Part shown: positions 1 through 10,464 of the stretch, piece by piece | Numbering within the stretch: position 1 is the stretch's first letter | Layout: each line of letters begins with the position of its first letter | Assembly: GCF_002741015.1 (NCBI RefSeq) | Contig: NZ_CP016616.1 | Location: 2,885,501-2,949,500 of the forward strand | DNA length: 64,000 nt | DNA from: Microvirga ossetica | GTDB lineage: Bacteria > Pseudomonadota > Alphaproteobacteria > Rhizobiales > Beijerinckiaceae | Reading direction: 5' to 3' | Program-made: the position numbers and the translations under genes | The notes under the pieces: generated by a model | What the model was told of the DNA's origin: nothing | Databases searched by the model: none | What the model saw: only the letters and a program-made list of their open reading frames with translations

Positions 1-35
1 ATCGTAAGCAACACGATGCATAAGGACTTAAGACG

Positions 36-500
36 ATGCTGAAAGCCCGGTTGATCCCCTTCGAGGTCGCACCTGGCGCCCTCAAGCCAATGATCGAGCT
101 GGAAAAGAACCTGACGAACAGCGGTCTCGAGCACAGCCTGATCGAGCTGGTGAAGACCCGCGCCTCGCAGATCAACGGCTGCGCCTATTGCATCCACATG
201 CACACCAAGGATGCCCGCGCCAACGGCGAGACCGAGGAGAGGCTTTATCTCCTGAGCGCCTGGCGGGAATCACCCCTCTACAGCGACCGCGAGCGGGCCG
301 CGCTCGCCTGGACCGAGGCCCTGACGCTGGTGTCCGAGACCCATGCTCCCGATGAGGACTATGAGGAGCTCAGCCGGCACTTCACGCCCGAGGAGCAGGT
401 CAAGCTGACGCTCCTGATCGGTGCGATCAACACCTGGAACCGGATCGCCATCGGCTTCCGTTCCATCCATCCGGTCGAGGCGAGCCGTGTCGCTGCCTGA
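36..500 (+). CDS. AhpD-like carboxymuconolactone decarboxylase family protein
   Basis: 154-residue protein of the CMD/AhpD alkylhydroperoxidase-like family. The redox motif is visible as C49-A-Y-C52-I-H-M-H56, preceded by a typical helical segment (residues 33-48). Such proteins reduce peroxides with the CxxC pair or act as small oxidoreductases in the cytoplasm. The next gene, an ECF41 sigma factor, overlaps its 3' end by 14 bp, so the two are co-transcribed. CMD-family genes are the classic partner or target of ECF41 sigma factors. Only 35 bases upstream lie in the window, so most of its promoter is not visible. Family assignment is firm; the substrate is unknown. Confidence 0.93.
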   Translation: MLKARLIPFEVAPGALKPMIELEKNLTNSGLEHSLIELVKTRASQINGCAYCIHMHTKDARANGETEERLYLLSAWRESPLYSDRERAALAWTEALTLVSETHAPDEDYEELSRHFTPEEQVKLTLLIGAINTWNRIAIGFRSIHPVEASRVAA

Positions 501-1380
501 CGGCGACGCCGCGGACCGGTTCCAGCCCCTCAGGCCGGGGCTGGTCCGCCTCGCCTACCGCATGCTCGGCTCCATCGCGGAAGCCGAGGATGTGGTGCAG
601 GAGGCCTATATCCGCTGGCATCAGACGGACCGCTCCGCCATTCGCGAACCGGGCGCCTTCCTGTCCAAGACCGTCACGCGCCTGTGCCTCGACATCCTCA
701 AATCGGCGCGGGTCAAGCGCGAGACCTATATCGGGCCCTGGCTGCCCGAGCCGGTTCTGGAAACGGAGGGCGCGGACGAGATGAGCGAGGACCTCTCCAT
801 GACGCTGATGCTGGCGCTGGAGCGGCTCTCGCCCCTCGAACGCGCGGCCTTCCTGCTGCACGACGTGTTCGGCCTCGGCTTCGACGAGGTCGCCACGACT
901 TTGGACCGGGATCCGGCCGCCGTCCGCCAGCTCGCGGCGCGGGCGCGCAAGAATGTGCAGGCCGACAGGCCGCGCTATGCCATCGACCGCGAGGAGGGCG
1001 AGCGGATGACCGACGCCTTTCTCGCCGCCTCGCGCAGCGGCGACCTGACGGCTTTGCGGACGATCCTGGCCGAGAACGTGGTCGCCTATACCGATGGCGG
1101 CGGCATCCGCAACGCGGCGCTGAATCCGCTCTTCGGCTTCCACAGGGTCTCTGGCCTGTTCAGGGGCGTGGCGCGCAAGACGGACTTCGCCATGCCGCCT
1201 GTTCTCTACAAGGGCCTGATCAACGGGCTTCCCGGCTATGTCACCCTGGAACAGGACGGGGTCGTCCAGACCACGGCCATCGACATCGAGGATGGCCGTG
1301 TCGTCGGGATCTACATCGTGCGAAATCCCGAAAAGCTCGGGCACCTGTCGGATCTGCCGGGCTCCAAAACCCTTTCCTGA
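487..1380 (+). CDS. ECF41-type RNA polymerase sigma factor with SnoaL-like C-terminal domain
   Basis: Extracytoplasmic-function sigma factor of 297 residues from a GTG start at 487; this start keeps region 2 near the N-terminus. Sigma region 2 (about 15-80) and region 4 (about 105-155) are followed by a SnoaL_2-like extension. Three family hallmarks are readable: Y81-I-G-P-W-L-P-E-P89, D203-G-G-G and N280-P-E-K-L. In ECF41 proteins the C-terminal extension acts as a built-in anti-sigma/activity module instead of a separate anti-sigma protein, and targets are usually the adjacent CMD-type gene, as here. The loop reads DGGGI rather than the more usual DGGG plus basic residue. The signal sensed is unknown. 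Confidence 0.93.
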   Translation: MSLPDGDAADRFQPLRPGLVRLAYRMLGSIAEAEDVVQEAYIRWHQTDRSAIREPGAFLSKTVTRLCLDILKSARVKRETYIGPWLPEPVLETEGADEMSEDLSMTLMLALERLSPLERAAFLLHDVFGLGFDEVATTLDRDPAAVRQLAARARKNVQADRPRYAIDREEGERMTDAFLAASRSGDLTALRTILAENVVAYTDGGGIRNAALNPLFGFHRVSGLFRGVARKTDFAMPPVLYKGLINGLPGYVTLEQDGVVQTTAIDIEDGRVVGIYIVRNPEKLGHLSDLPGSKTLS

Positions 1381-1452
1381 CGTGGATGGTGGCGCGGGAC
1401 AGGTTGTTCTGCCTGCCGCCGCCCGCTACCTTGCCCCGAAAGGGGAAAGTGC

Positions 1453-2763
1453 ATGGCTGGGGCAGGCGAGACGGCACGGCTGGAGATGTTCCGGGATCTG
1501 TTGAGCGATGCGCACCGCGCGCTCGATCTCCAGTTCGGTTTTGAGCTGTGGGACGGCTCGACGATCCCGGCGGATCTGCCGTCCTATGCCATGCGCCTCG
1601 TCATCAGGCGCGAGAGCGTGGTCGCGGCTCTTCTTCGCCGCCCGAACCTGGACACGGCGCTCAACGCCTATGTATCCGGGTTGCTCGATCTCAAGAATGG
1701 CACGATCTTCGACCTCGCCGACCAGCGGCCGCGCGGGAAGGTCGGGCGCCAGCTGAAGGGGATCGGCAAGCTCAAGGCACTGAAGACCGCCTATCACTTC
1801 CTGCGCGCGCCGGCCGACATGCCGCGCCCCCTCGCCCGGGTCGAGGACAAGGCGGACGCGCGGGATGGCAGGCCCCAGACCAACAAGCAGAACGTCGCCT
1901 ACCATTACGATGTGTCGAATGAGTTCTATCAGCTCTTCCTCGACCCGGAGATGGTCTATACCTGCGCCTATTTCCAGCCGGACTGGCACGACGACATCGC
2001 CCGTGCTCAAGTCGACAAGCTCGACATGATCTGCCGCAAGCTGCGGCTCAAACCCGGCGAGCGTCTTCTCGACATCGGCTGCGGCTGGGGCGCTCTCATC
2101 TGCCACGCGGCGCAGCATTACGGCGTCAAGGCCACCGGCGTGACGCTCGCCGAGGAGCAGGCGGCTTTGGCGCGGGAGAAGGTGCAGCGCTTAGGGCTGC
2201 AGGACCGGGTCGAGGTGCTGGTGAAGGATTTCACACAGATGGAAGGCGAGTTCGACAAGATCTCCTCCATCGGCATGTTCGAGCATGTCGGGATCGCCAA
2301 CCACCCGTCCTATTTCACCGCCGTGCATCGCCTGCTGCGCCCGCGGGGATTGTATCTCCATCACACCATCGCGCGGCGCGCCAAGCGCAGCGAAAAAGCC
2401 TTCCGCAAGCTGAAGCCCGAATACAAGGCGCTCACCCGCTACATCTTCCCCGGCGGCGAGCTCGATCATCTCGGCATGTCCATCTCCAACCTGGAGCGCT
2501 ACGGCTTCGAGGTCCACGACGTGGAGGCCTGGCGCGAGCATTACCAGCGCACCACGCGGCTGTGGTGGGAAAACCTCAACGCCCGCCGGAAAGAGGCGGA
2601 GGCGCTCGTCGGGCCGGAGAAGACGCGCATGTGGCTGCTCTATCTCGCCGGCTGCTCGCTCGCCTTCGAGCGTGCGGCGGTGGGCGTCAACCAGACGCTC
2701 GCCTCCAAGCGCACGCGCGGAGCCTCTGGCGTGCCGTCGAGCCGGGCGGATTTGTATTCATAA
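1453..2763 (+). CDS. cfa: cyclopropane-fatty-acyl-phospholipid synthase family methyltransferase
   Basis: SAM-dependent methyltransferase of 436 residues that would add a methylene bridge to unsaturated acyl chains of membrane phospholipids. The SAM-binding motif I is D207-I-G-C-G-W-G213. The CFA-specific N-terminal lipid-binding domain covers about 1-150. A C-terminal segment reads W-L-L-Y-L-A-G-C401-S, matching the cysteine region typical of CFA synthases. The ATG lies 72 bp after the sigma factor gene, so co-expression with it is possible. It could instead be a related methyltransferase acting on another double bond. Family confidence is high. Confidence 0.92.
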   Translation: MAGAGETARLEMFRDLLSDAHRALDLQFGFELWDGSTIPADLPSYAMRLVIRRESVVAALLRRPNLDTALNAYVSGLLDLKNGTIFDLADQRPRGKVGRQLKGIGKLKALKTAYHFLRAPADMPRPLARVEDKADARDGRPQTNKQNVAYHYDVSNEFYQLFLDPEMVYTCAYFQPDWHDDIARAQVDKLDMICRKLRLKPGERLLDIGCGWGALICHAAQHYGVKATGVTLAEEQAALAREKVQRLGLQDRVEVLVKDFTQMEGEFDKISSIGMFEHVGIANHPSYFTAVHRLLRPRGLYLHHTIARRAKRSEKAFRKLKPEYKALTRYIFPGGELDHLGMSISNLERYGFEVHDVEAWREHYQRTTRLWWENLNARRKEAEALVGPEKTRMWLLYLAGCSLAFERAAVGVNQTLASKRTRGASGVPSSRADLYS

Positions 2764-2796
2764 GGAAGGGCACTGTGGTGCTTCTGTCATCGCGTT

Positions 2797-2815
2797 CACC
2801 GGCACAAGGCCGGTG
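2797..2815. terminator. hairpin between convergent genes
   Basis: Perfect 7-bp arms (CACCGGC/GCCGGTG) with a 5-nt loop lie between the converging cfa and L,D-transpeptidase genes. No strong T-run follows, so a bidirectional terminator role is inferred from position. Confidence 0.4.
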
Positions 2816-2825
2816 ACGAGGGGTG

Positions 2826-3332
2826 TTACGGCACCACCACCACGCGCGTGCCGACGCTCACCTGATCGTAGAGATGGACGATGTCCTCGTTGAGCATGCG
2901 GATGCAGCCGTAGGACGCGTAGGTGCCGATGGAGCTCGGGCGGTTGGTGCCGTGGATGGCGTATTCGTCGAGGCTGAGGGTGAGCGCCCGTGCGCCCATG
3001 GGATTGTTCGGCGCGCCGCCGGGGATCACGTCGGGCAGACGCGGGTTGTCGTGCTTGACCTCCGCCGGCGGCGACCAGGCCGGGCGGACATATTTGCCGT
3101 CGATCTGCGCCTCGCCGAACCATTGCTTGCCGGGCTTGCCCACCGCCACCCGGTAGCGCAGGGCGGTGCCGTCGCCGCGCACGAAATAGAGCTTACGCTC
3201 GCCGGTCTTGATGAGAACGGTGCCCGGTGAAACGCGCCCGTCGAAGGGCACGACCTCGCGGGCGGATGCGCTTGCGGCGCTGAAAGCGATGCCGATCATG
3301 GCGGCCATGGCGAATGCGGTGCGCACACACAT
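2826..3332 (-). CDS. L,D-transpeptidase (YkuD family)
   Basis: 168-residue exported enzyme that makes 3-3 crosslinks in peptidoglycan or links proteins to it. A signal peptide occupies about 1-24, ending after A-S-A-S-A. The catalytic YkuD domain carries H127-G-T-N and S140-Y-G-C143-I-R, the standard H...SxGC[IV]R active site with nucleophile C143. The short length implies a single-domain enzyme without LysM or peptidoglycan-binding repeats. It is transcribed alone and converges with cfa. The acceptor substrate cannot be told from sequence. Confidence 0.93.
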   Translation of the reverse strand: MCVRTAFAMAAMIGIAFSAASASAREVVPFDGRVSPGTVLIKTGERKLYFVRGDGTALRYRVAVGKPGKQWFGEAQIDGKYVRPAWSPPAEVKHDNPRLPDVIPGGAPNNPMGARALTLSLDEYAIHGTNRPSSIGTYASYGCIRMLNEDIVHLYDQVSVGTRVVVVP

Positions 3333-3416
3333 GTCTCGAACCCTCCCGCGGATGATGCGTGAGGATGAGACGCGAGAGGAATGCTCAAGGTTCCAGCCGC
3401 TATGCGCCGATGCGGT

Positions 3417-3680
3417 TCAGATCACCGGATCCCAGGCCAGCATGCGGTCGTCGGCGTCATGCGAAACCTGCTGCGGACGACGGTTCACCATTCGCGCATG
3501 CAGCTGCTTCACCGTGCGGCTGGCGGTCGTGAGGAAGAGGAAGGGCAGGAAGGCGTGGACCAGGGCCGCCATACCGGCGGCGAGAAGCGGGCCGGCGAAG
3601 CTCAGGGCGACATTCATGTGCTCGAAATAACTTTCGCCCACGGATTCCGGATGATCGGTGAAAAGATGCTTCAAGGACAT
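3417..3680 (-). CDS. DUF6356-like small membrane protein
   Basis: 87-residue protein with a conserved-looking N-terminus (H-L-F-x-D-H-P-E-S-V-G-E-S-Y) and two hydrophobic stretches at about 23-36 and 38-54. It resembles the small alphaproteobacterial DUF6356 family, which has no assigned function. It is transcribed alone on the minus strand, 84 bp upstream of the L,D-transpeptidase gene, so co-transcription is possible. The start is the ATG followed by S-L-K-H. Membrane insertion is inferred from hydrophobicity only. Confidence 0.7.
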   Translation of the reverse strand: MSLKHLFTDHPESVGESYFEHMNVALSFAGPLLAAGMAALVHAFLPFLFLTTASRTVKQLHARMVNRRPQQVSHDADDRMLAWDPVI

Positions 3681-3814
3681 GCGATGCGCTCCTGGAGGAC
3701 ACCTTGAGGGTATGCCCGGAGCGGAGCAAGCTCAACAGCATTCCTCCGGCCAAGTTGTGCGTCCCGTCACTTCACGATCATCGATCAGCCGGTGCTGCAG
3801 CCTGCCGATAAGAA

Positions 3815-3840
3815 CATGGCCGGGACGGTGCCCGGCCATG
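3815..3840 (-). terminator. acs terminator
   Basis: Perfect 10-bp arms (CATGGCCGGG/CCCGGCCATG) with a 6-nt loop lie 26 bp downstream of the acs stop on the minus strand and are followed by TTCTTA. This fits a rho-independent terminator with a weak U tract. Confidence 0.6.
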
Positions 3841-3865
3841 ATGGCGTCTTGTCCGACGGCACGTC

Positions 3866-5824
<1,959 letters not shown>

Positions 5825-5947
5825 GGCGCTTCTCCCAGACGCATCCTCGAATAGAATTAGCGCTAGGTTTAAGGAAAGAGAGAGGGGCCCGGCAAGCGGG
5901 GCGGGGATCGGACTTTGGTCTTTGCTCCTTTCGGAGGGTTACCGGAC

Positions 5948-6358
5948 CTACATGCCGAAGGCGCCGATCACCGCCCCCTCCACGAACAGGACCGCAAGCC
6001 AATGGCCGCTGTCGATAAGGGTCAGGAGCGGTCGCGCTCCGGAAAAGCGGTGATTCACGACCATGCTGGTGGCAACGAAGCCGAGCCAAGCGAGGAAGCC
6101 CGTCGCGATTCCGCTCGCGAGCGTCACCGGCCCGAGCTGGACGATGAAGAATGCCAGCACCGATGCCATAACCAGTTCCGCGACGAAGGATGTGATGAAA
6201 GGCGCAACCGAGGGTTTGCCGGAGGAGCCCGTCAGCTCCTCCCGCGTCTTGCCGAGGGCCGTCATCCACGACTTGCCCAAGGCCATGTACCAGACCGCCC
6301 CGACGAGCCATGCGGCGATCACGGCGAGGAAAACGGCGAGATAATTGATGCCAGACAT
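5948..6358 (-). CDS. DUF1761 family membrane protein
   Basis: 136-residue integral membrane protein with four hydrophobic segments (about 5-25, 50-72, 78-98, 112-132). The N-terminal pattern N-Y-L-A-V-F-L-A-V-I-A-A-W-L-V-G-A-V-W-Y is characteristic of DUF1761, a family without known biochemical function. It is transcribed alone upstream of acs on the same strand, separated by about 120 bp. No partner suggests its role. Confidence 0.85.
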   Translation of the reverse strand: MSGINYLAVFLAVIAAWLVGAVWYMALGKSWMTALGKTREELTGSSGKPSVAPFITSFVAELVMASVLAFFIVQLGPVTLASGIATGFLAWLGFVATSMVVNHRFSGARPLLTLIDSGHWLAVLFVEGAVIGAFGM

Positions 6359-6404
6359 TCTTCAGCCCCCTGGAAAGGTGTCAGGATAGAACGTTTCCTT
6401 CAAT

Positions 6405-6470
6405 CCGCCCATCTTGCAGATGAGCTTCCATTCCTCCAGGCTTCAGGGCTTCGGCAGCGGTTTCACCGCC
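6405..6470 (-). pseudogene. duplicated 3'-end fragment of the EVE-domain gene
   Basis: Bases 6405-6436 are identical over 32 bp to 7390-7421, the last codons of the EVE-domain gene. Bases 6437-6470 then resemble a more internal part of that gene (around 7500-7535), with the intervening ~80 bp missing. The fragment is in the same orientation as the intact gene, so the two form direct repeats flanking the Crp/Fnr gene. It has no start or full domain and is a non-functional scar of duplication, insertion or recombination. Confidence 0.75.
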
Positions 6471-6593
6471 TCGTCCTCGTTCGAGTTTTCGAAGAAGTCC
6501 CCTCATCCTGCTCCATCGCTATGAAGTATTTGGAACCGGCGCTGAGACGATCCGGCCTTCCCGGCGTTGTCCTGGCGAGGTGTCGCAGTCACC

Positions 6594-7316
6594 ATGGCCG
6601 AGCCCCTCAACTCCGATCATCGCGCCAATCGGCTCCTGGCCGCCTTGGAGCCGGCGGATTTTGCATGCCTTGAAGCCGATCTCGTGCTGGTCGATCTGGC
6701 GCTGAAGCAGGTCCTCTACGAAATGGAGGATCATGTCAGCCACGCTTATTTCCCCCATGACGCCATCGTTTCGCTGGTGAATGTCATGAAGGACGGCACC
6801 ACCACCGAAGTGGCGGTGTTCGGACGCGAGGGTGTTCTCGGCCTGCTGAGCGCGCAGGTCAGCCACAAGGCGTTCGGACGCTATATCGTGCAGATGGCGG
6901 GCTCCGCCTCGCGCGTTTCGCTCGAGCGCCTCGACGAGGTCCGCAACGCCCGTCCCGGCTTGCGCCAGCTGATCCGGAACTACAGCGAAGCCCTTCTTGC
7001 CCAGACCTTCCAGACCGTCTCGTGCAATGCCATCCATCCGGTCGAGGCGCGCTGCTGCCGCTGGATCCTCAGCATGCATGACCGGGCCGATCAGGACAAA
7101 CTGTCCCTGACCCACGAGTTCCTGGCCGAAATGCTCGGGGTGCAGCGCTCCACCGTCAGCACGGTCGGCCGCACGCTCCAGGAGGCGGGACTGATCCGAC
7201 AGAGCCGCGGCGGCATCACCGTGATCGACCGGGCGGGTCTCGAAGAGACGGCCTGTGAATGCTACGGCCGGATCCGCCAGATCTACCAGCGTCTGCTGCC
7301 CGCCACGTATCCTTGA
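6594..7316 (+). CDS. Crp/Fnr family transcriptional regulator
   Basis: 240-residue regulator with an N-terminal cyclic-nucleotide-binding-like beta-roll (about 20-140) and a C-terminal winged helix (about 160-225) of the Crp type. The recognition segment reads L-A-E-M-L-G-V-Q-R-S-T-V-S. No FNR-type cysteine cluster is visible, so oxygen sensing by an iron-sulfur cluster is unlikely. The ATG at 6594 begins M-A-E-P-L; an upstream TTG at 6567 is less likely. It sits alone between two direct copies of the 3' end of the neighbouring EVE gene, suggesting it arrived by recombination. Confidence 0.92.
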   Translation: MAEPLNSDHRANRLLAALEPADFACLEADLVLVDLALKQVLYEMEDHVSHAYFPHDAIVSLVNVMKDGTTTEVAVFGREGVLGLLSAQVSHKAFGRYIVQMAGSASRVSLERLDEVRNARPGLRQLIRNYSEALLAQTFQTVSCNAIHPVEARCCRWILSMHDRADQDKLSLTHEFLAEMLGVQRSTVSTVGRTLQEAGLIRQSRGGITVIDRAGLEETACECYGRIRQIYQRLLPATYP

Positions 7317-7382
7317 CCGGACTCATCCTTGACCGGACTCATTCCTGGCGGATCCTCTCGTTCCGGTTCGGCTTTCCGATCC

Positions 7383-7796
7383 TTAAAGCCCGCCCATCTT
7401 GCAGATGAGCTTCCATTCCTCGTCCGTCACCGGCTGCACCGAGAGGCGGGAATTGTTGACGAGGATCATGTCCTTGAGCCGCGGCTCCTTCTTGATGTCT
7501 TCCAGGGTCACGGGCTTCGGCAGCGCTTTGACTGCCTTGATGTCGACCATGCCGAACTTGCCGGTCTCGTCCGTGTGGTCCGGGTAGTATTCCTTGATCA
7601 CCTCGACGATGCCGACGACGGCCTTGCCCTCGTTGGAATGGTAGAAGAAGCCCTGCTCGCCCTTCTTCATGGCCATCAGGTTCTGCTTGGCGACGTGGTT
7701 GCGCACGCCGTTCCAGTGCGTCCCCTTCTTGCCTTCGGCGACCTGGGCGTCCCAGGACCAGGTGGAGGGTTCGGATTTGTAGAGCCAGTGGGCCAT
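7383..7796 (-). CDS. EVE domain-containing protein
   Basis: 137-residue single-domain protein with the N-terminal W-L-x-K-S-E-P and the W-N-G-V-R-N-x-x-A segment characteristic of EVE/PUA-like domains (thymocyte nuclear protein 1 family). EVE domains bind modified bases in nucleic acid. The stand-alone bacterial protein is usually a conserved housekeeping neighbour of gpsA and tsaD, as here, 18 bp downstream of the gpsA stop. The same strand and short spacing suggest one operon (tsaD, 92-residue protein, gpsA, EVE). Its own 3' end has a partial copy near 6.4 kb. Confidence 0.93.
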   Translation of the reverse strand: MAHWLYKSEPSTWSWDAQVAEGKKGTHWNGVRNHVAKQNLMAMKKGEQGFFYHSNEGKAVVGIVEVIKEYYPDHTDETGKFGMVDIKAVKALPKPVTLEDIKKEPRLKDMILVNNSRLSVQPVTDEEWKLICKMGGL

Positions 7797-7814
7797 CGAC
7801 GCATACTCTTCGTT

Positions 7815-8810
7815 TTACGTTTCGGACTTGATCGGACGGTTCATCAGCGCATCGACCGCCTGGTCGAGATTCCATGCGCCGGAAAGGATCTGGTCGACCG
7901 CTTCCGCGATCGGCATGTCGACGTTTTTTGCACGCGCCAGCGTCATGAGGGCGCTCGCGGTCGCAGCGCCCTCCACCAGCTTGCCGCCGGCGGCCTCCTC
8001 GACGCTGAGCCCCAAGCCGAGACGATGGCCGAAGGCAAAGTTGCGGGAATGGGCGGAGGAGCAGGTGAGCACCAGGTCTCCGAGGCCGGAGAGCCCCATC
8101 AGGGTCTCCGCGTCGCCGCCATAGGCGCGGGCAAAGCGCAGAAGCTCCGCGAAGCCGCGGGCGATGAGGGCCGCCTTCGCGCTCTCGCCGAGACCTTTCC
8201 CGGCCACCGCGCCGCAGGCGATGGCGAGCACGTTCTTGGCAGCCCCCCCGATCTCGACCCCGCGCACGTCCTGGCGGTGATAGACGCGCAGCGTCGGGCC
8301 GGACAGCGCCGTCGCAAGCTCTTCCGCCAGCGCCGCGTCGCGGCAGGCGAGCGTCACGGCGGTGGGCAGACCGCGCGCCACATCGTCGGCAAAGCTGGGA
8401 CCGGAGAGCACGGCGATGGCCGAGCCGGGGCGCACCTCTTCCACCACGTCGCAGAGAAAGGCGCCGCTCGCGCGCTCGATGCCCTTGGCGCAGAGCACCA
8501 GCGGCGTTGCGGAGGGCAGGATGGCGGACAGGGCGGACGTCATCTCCCGCGTCGTCTGCGCGGGCGTGACGAGAAGCACGGCGCCGGTGGCGGCGAGCTC
8601 CTTCAGATCCGCCGTGGCGCGAATACGTTCGTGCAGGGGCACATCGGGCAGGAAGCGCGCGTTGCTGCGCGTTGCCGCCAGCGCCGCCGCCTGTTCGGGC
8701 GAGCGCATCCACAGCACCACGTCGTTGCCGGCGATGGCGGCCGCGTTCGCAAGCGCCGTTCCCCAGGCGCCGGCTCCGGCGATGCCGATGGTTTGAATCT
8801 GCGCCGTCAT
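7815..8810 (-). CDS. gpsA: NAD(P)H-dependent glycerol-3-phosphate dehydrogenase
   Basis: 331-residue cytoplasmic dehydrogenase that reduces dihydroxyacetone phosphate to sn-glycerol 3-phosphate for phospholipid synthesis. The Rossmann motif G-A-G-A-W-G-T-A-L lies at about 12-20. The catalytic-lysine region G-A-A-K-N-V-L-A-I lies near 185. The C-terminal all-alpha domain is complete. Its start overlaps the upstream 92-residue membrane protein gene by 4 bp, indicating translational coupling. Confidence 0.97.
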   Translation of the reverse strand: MTAQIQTIGIAGAGAWGTALANAAAIAGNDVVLWMRSPEQAAALAATRSNARFLPDVPLHERIRATADLKELAATGAVLLVTPAQTTREMTSALSAILPSATPLVLCAKGIERASGAFLCDVVEEVRPGSAIAVLSGPSFADDVARGLPTAVTLACRDAALAEELATALSGPTLRVYHRQDVRGVEIGGAAKNVLAIACGAVAGKGLGESAKAALIARGFAELLRFARAYGGDAETLMGLSGLGDLVLTCSSAHSRNFAFGHRLGLGLSVEEAAGGKLVEGAATASALMTLARAKNVDMPIAEAVDQILSGAWNLDQAVDALMNRPIKSET

Positions 8811-9085
8811 TTCAAATGATTATCAGCTGAGATTCTGGCGCGAAGCATGTTTCGCGCCAGCATAAGACCCGCAAAGCCACCTCCGACGAGACCGAAGATC
8901 GCGCCATTGAAAGTCATAAGGATCGAATAGAATTCGTACTTCGTTCCTTCCGATGATGAAGCGCTCATCCCGAAAGTCAGGGAAAAAATTTCAGCTGCAC
9001 CGAGAGTGCCAATCAACGAACCGACGGCCGCTCCAAAAGTGATGCTGACCAAGCCAATGAGCATACTGAGAGTTCGGTTCATCAT
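8807..9085 (-). CDS. small hypothetical membrane protein
   Basis: 92-residue protein with two strongly hydrophobic segments (about 6-35 and 58-78) separated by a short polar loop rich in serine and glycine. It has a GGAGG-like ribosome site before tandem ATGs, and its stop overlaps the gpsA start (ATGA). I do not recognise a family. Coupling to gpsA supports it as a real gene. Its codon use looks less GC-biased than that of its neighbours, which may mean recent acquisition. Confidence 0.65.
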   Translation of the reverse strand: MMNRTLSMLIGLVSITFGAAVGSLIGTLGAAEIFSLTFGMSASSSEGTKYEFYSILMTFNGAIFGLVGGGFAGLMLARNMLRARISADNHLK

Positions 9086-9104
9086 GCGGCTCCCTCCAAG
9101 CCCT

Positions 9105-9209
9105 CCTCCCCCTTGTGGGGAGGAGTTGGAGGTGGGGGTGTGAGCGCTATCCGATCAGACTCTGGCGCCGACACCCCCACCCTTAATCCCTCCCCACAAG
9201 GGGGAGGGA
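9105..9209. repeat. palindromic intergenic repeat element
   Basis: Two long imperfect inverted arms, 9105-9141 and 9171-9209, share a core of CCTCCCCCTTGTGGGGAGG against TCCCTCCCCACAAGGGGGAGG, joined by a variable 29-bp loop. Each arm is itself self-complementary. It lies between tsaD and the small membrane protein gene. Such elements are abundant in Hyphomicrobiales genomes. It could form a cruciform or an RNA hairpin within the operon transcript. Confidence 0.75.
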
Positions 9210-9274
9210 AAAGGCGCTGATGCCTTGAAACATACTGTCCGTGCTTCATGAGGATGCAACTTAGGACAGCCATC

Positions 9275-10330
9275 TCACGCCTTCGCTCCCGCCTCGTCGC
9301 GGCTCGTGTCGAGGGGCCAGCGGGCGCGGGCGGGGGCGCCGATATCGTCGATGAGGCCGAGGCGCATGCGCTCGAGGCCGGCCCACGCGATCATGGCGCC
9401 GTTGTCGCCGCACAAAGCCACCGGCGGGGCGACGAGCTTGAGACCCGCTTCCACCGCAAGGCGCTGAAGGCCCTGGCGCATGCCCTGGTTCGCCGCGACG
9501 CCGCCCGCGACCACGAGCGCGGTCGGATGGCCCGCGATCTCGCGGAATCCGCGCAGCGCCACACGGGTGCGGTCGACCACCACGTCGACGATGGCGGCCT
9601 GGAAGCTCGCGCAGAGATCGGAGATGTCGCTTCCGGTGAGCGGTGCGATCTTCTCCGCCTCGATCCGCACGGCGGTCTTCAGGCCGGACAGGGAAAAATT
9701 CGGTTCCTTGCGGCCCTGCATCGGGCGCGGGAAGGCGAAGCGCTCGGGGTTTCCCTTCGCGGCCTCGCGCTCCACATGCGGCCCGCCGGGATAGCCCAGA
9801 CCCAGCATCTTGGCGACCTTGTCGAAGGCCTCGCCGATGGCGTCGTCGATGGTGGTGCCGAGGCGCACATAATCGCCGACGCCGCGCACCGCCACGAGCT
9901 GCGTATGGCCGCCGGAGGCGAGCAGCAGCAGATAGGGGAAACCGATGCCGTCGGTGAGCCGCGCGGTGAGCGCATGGGCCTCGAGATGGTTCACCGCCAT
10001 CAGGGGCTTGCGGGTGACGAGCGCGATGGCCTTGGCGGTGGTCAGCCCCACCAGCACGCCGCCGATCAGGCCGGGGCCTGCCGCCACTGCGATGCCGTCG
10101 ACATCCTTCACGGAGCAGTTCGCATTCTTCAGGGCGCGGACCACGAGGCGGTCGATCACCTCCACATGGGCGCGCGCCGCGATCTCCGGCACCACGCCGC
10201 CATAGCGGGCATGCTCGGCGATCTGGCTCAGGACCTCGTTGGACAGAATCTCGCCGCGTCCGTCGAAGCCGATGCCGACCACGGCAGCCGCGGTCTCGTC
10301 GCAGGTGGTCTCGATGCCTAGAATGCGCAT
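9275..10330 (-). CDS. tsaD: tRNA N6-adenosine threonylcarbamoyltransferase
   Basis: 351-residue essential enzyme that transfers the threonylcarbamoyl group to A37 of ANN-decoding tRNAs, acting with TsaB and TsaE. The N-terminus [13 protein letters not shown] is diagnostic. The metal-binding H115-x-x-x-H119 is present, with the A-S-G-G-H-T-Q segment following. It is divergent from hemC, the usual order in this bacterial group. It is probably the first gene of the tsaD-gpsA-EVE operon, although a large palindromic element separates it from the next gene. Confidence 0.97.
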   Translation of the reverse strand: MRILGIETTCDETAAAVVGIGFDGRGEILSNEVLSQIAEHARYGGVVPEIAARAHVEVIDRLVVRALKNANCSVKDVDGIAVAAGPGLIGGVLVGLTTAKAIALVTRKPLMAVNHLEAHALTARLTDGIGFPYLLLLASGGHTQLVAVRGVGDYVRLGTTIDDAIGEAFDKVAKMLGLGYPGGPHVEREAAKGNPERFAFPRPMQGRKEPNFSLSGLKTAVRIEAEKIAPLTGSDISDLCASFQAAIVDVVVDRTRVALRGFREIAGHPTALVVAGGVAANQGMRQGLQRLAVEAGLKLVAPPVALCGDNGAMIAWAGLERMRLGLIDDIGAPARARWPLDTSRDEAGAKA

Positions 10331-10464
10331 GATCTCTGGCCGCTCGATTAAGGTGTTGTCCGGGCTTTCGGCCCGGCGCTCCTCCCCCTATAGTCCGCCG
10401 CGCCGCACAAGATCAAACGTGATCAAACGTGGATGTTGTTTTTGGATGATCTGACAAAATTCCG

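Noticed and set aside
7329..8819. Open frame of about 500 codons on the plus strand opposite the EVE gene and gpsA
   Set aside because: Antisense shadow of two recognised genes with no ribosome site or domain.
9105..9209. CRISPR-like repeat
   Set aside because: It is a single inverted repeat pair, not a regularly spaced direct-repeat array.
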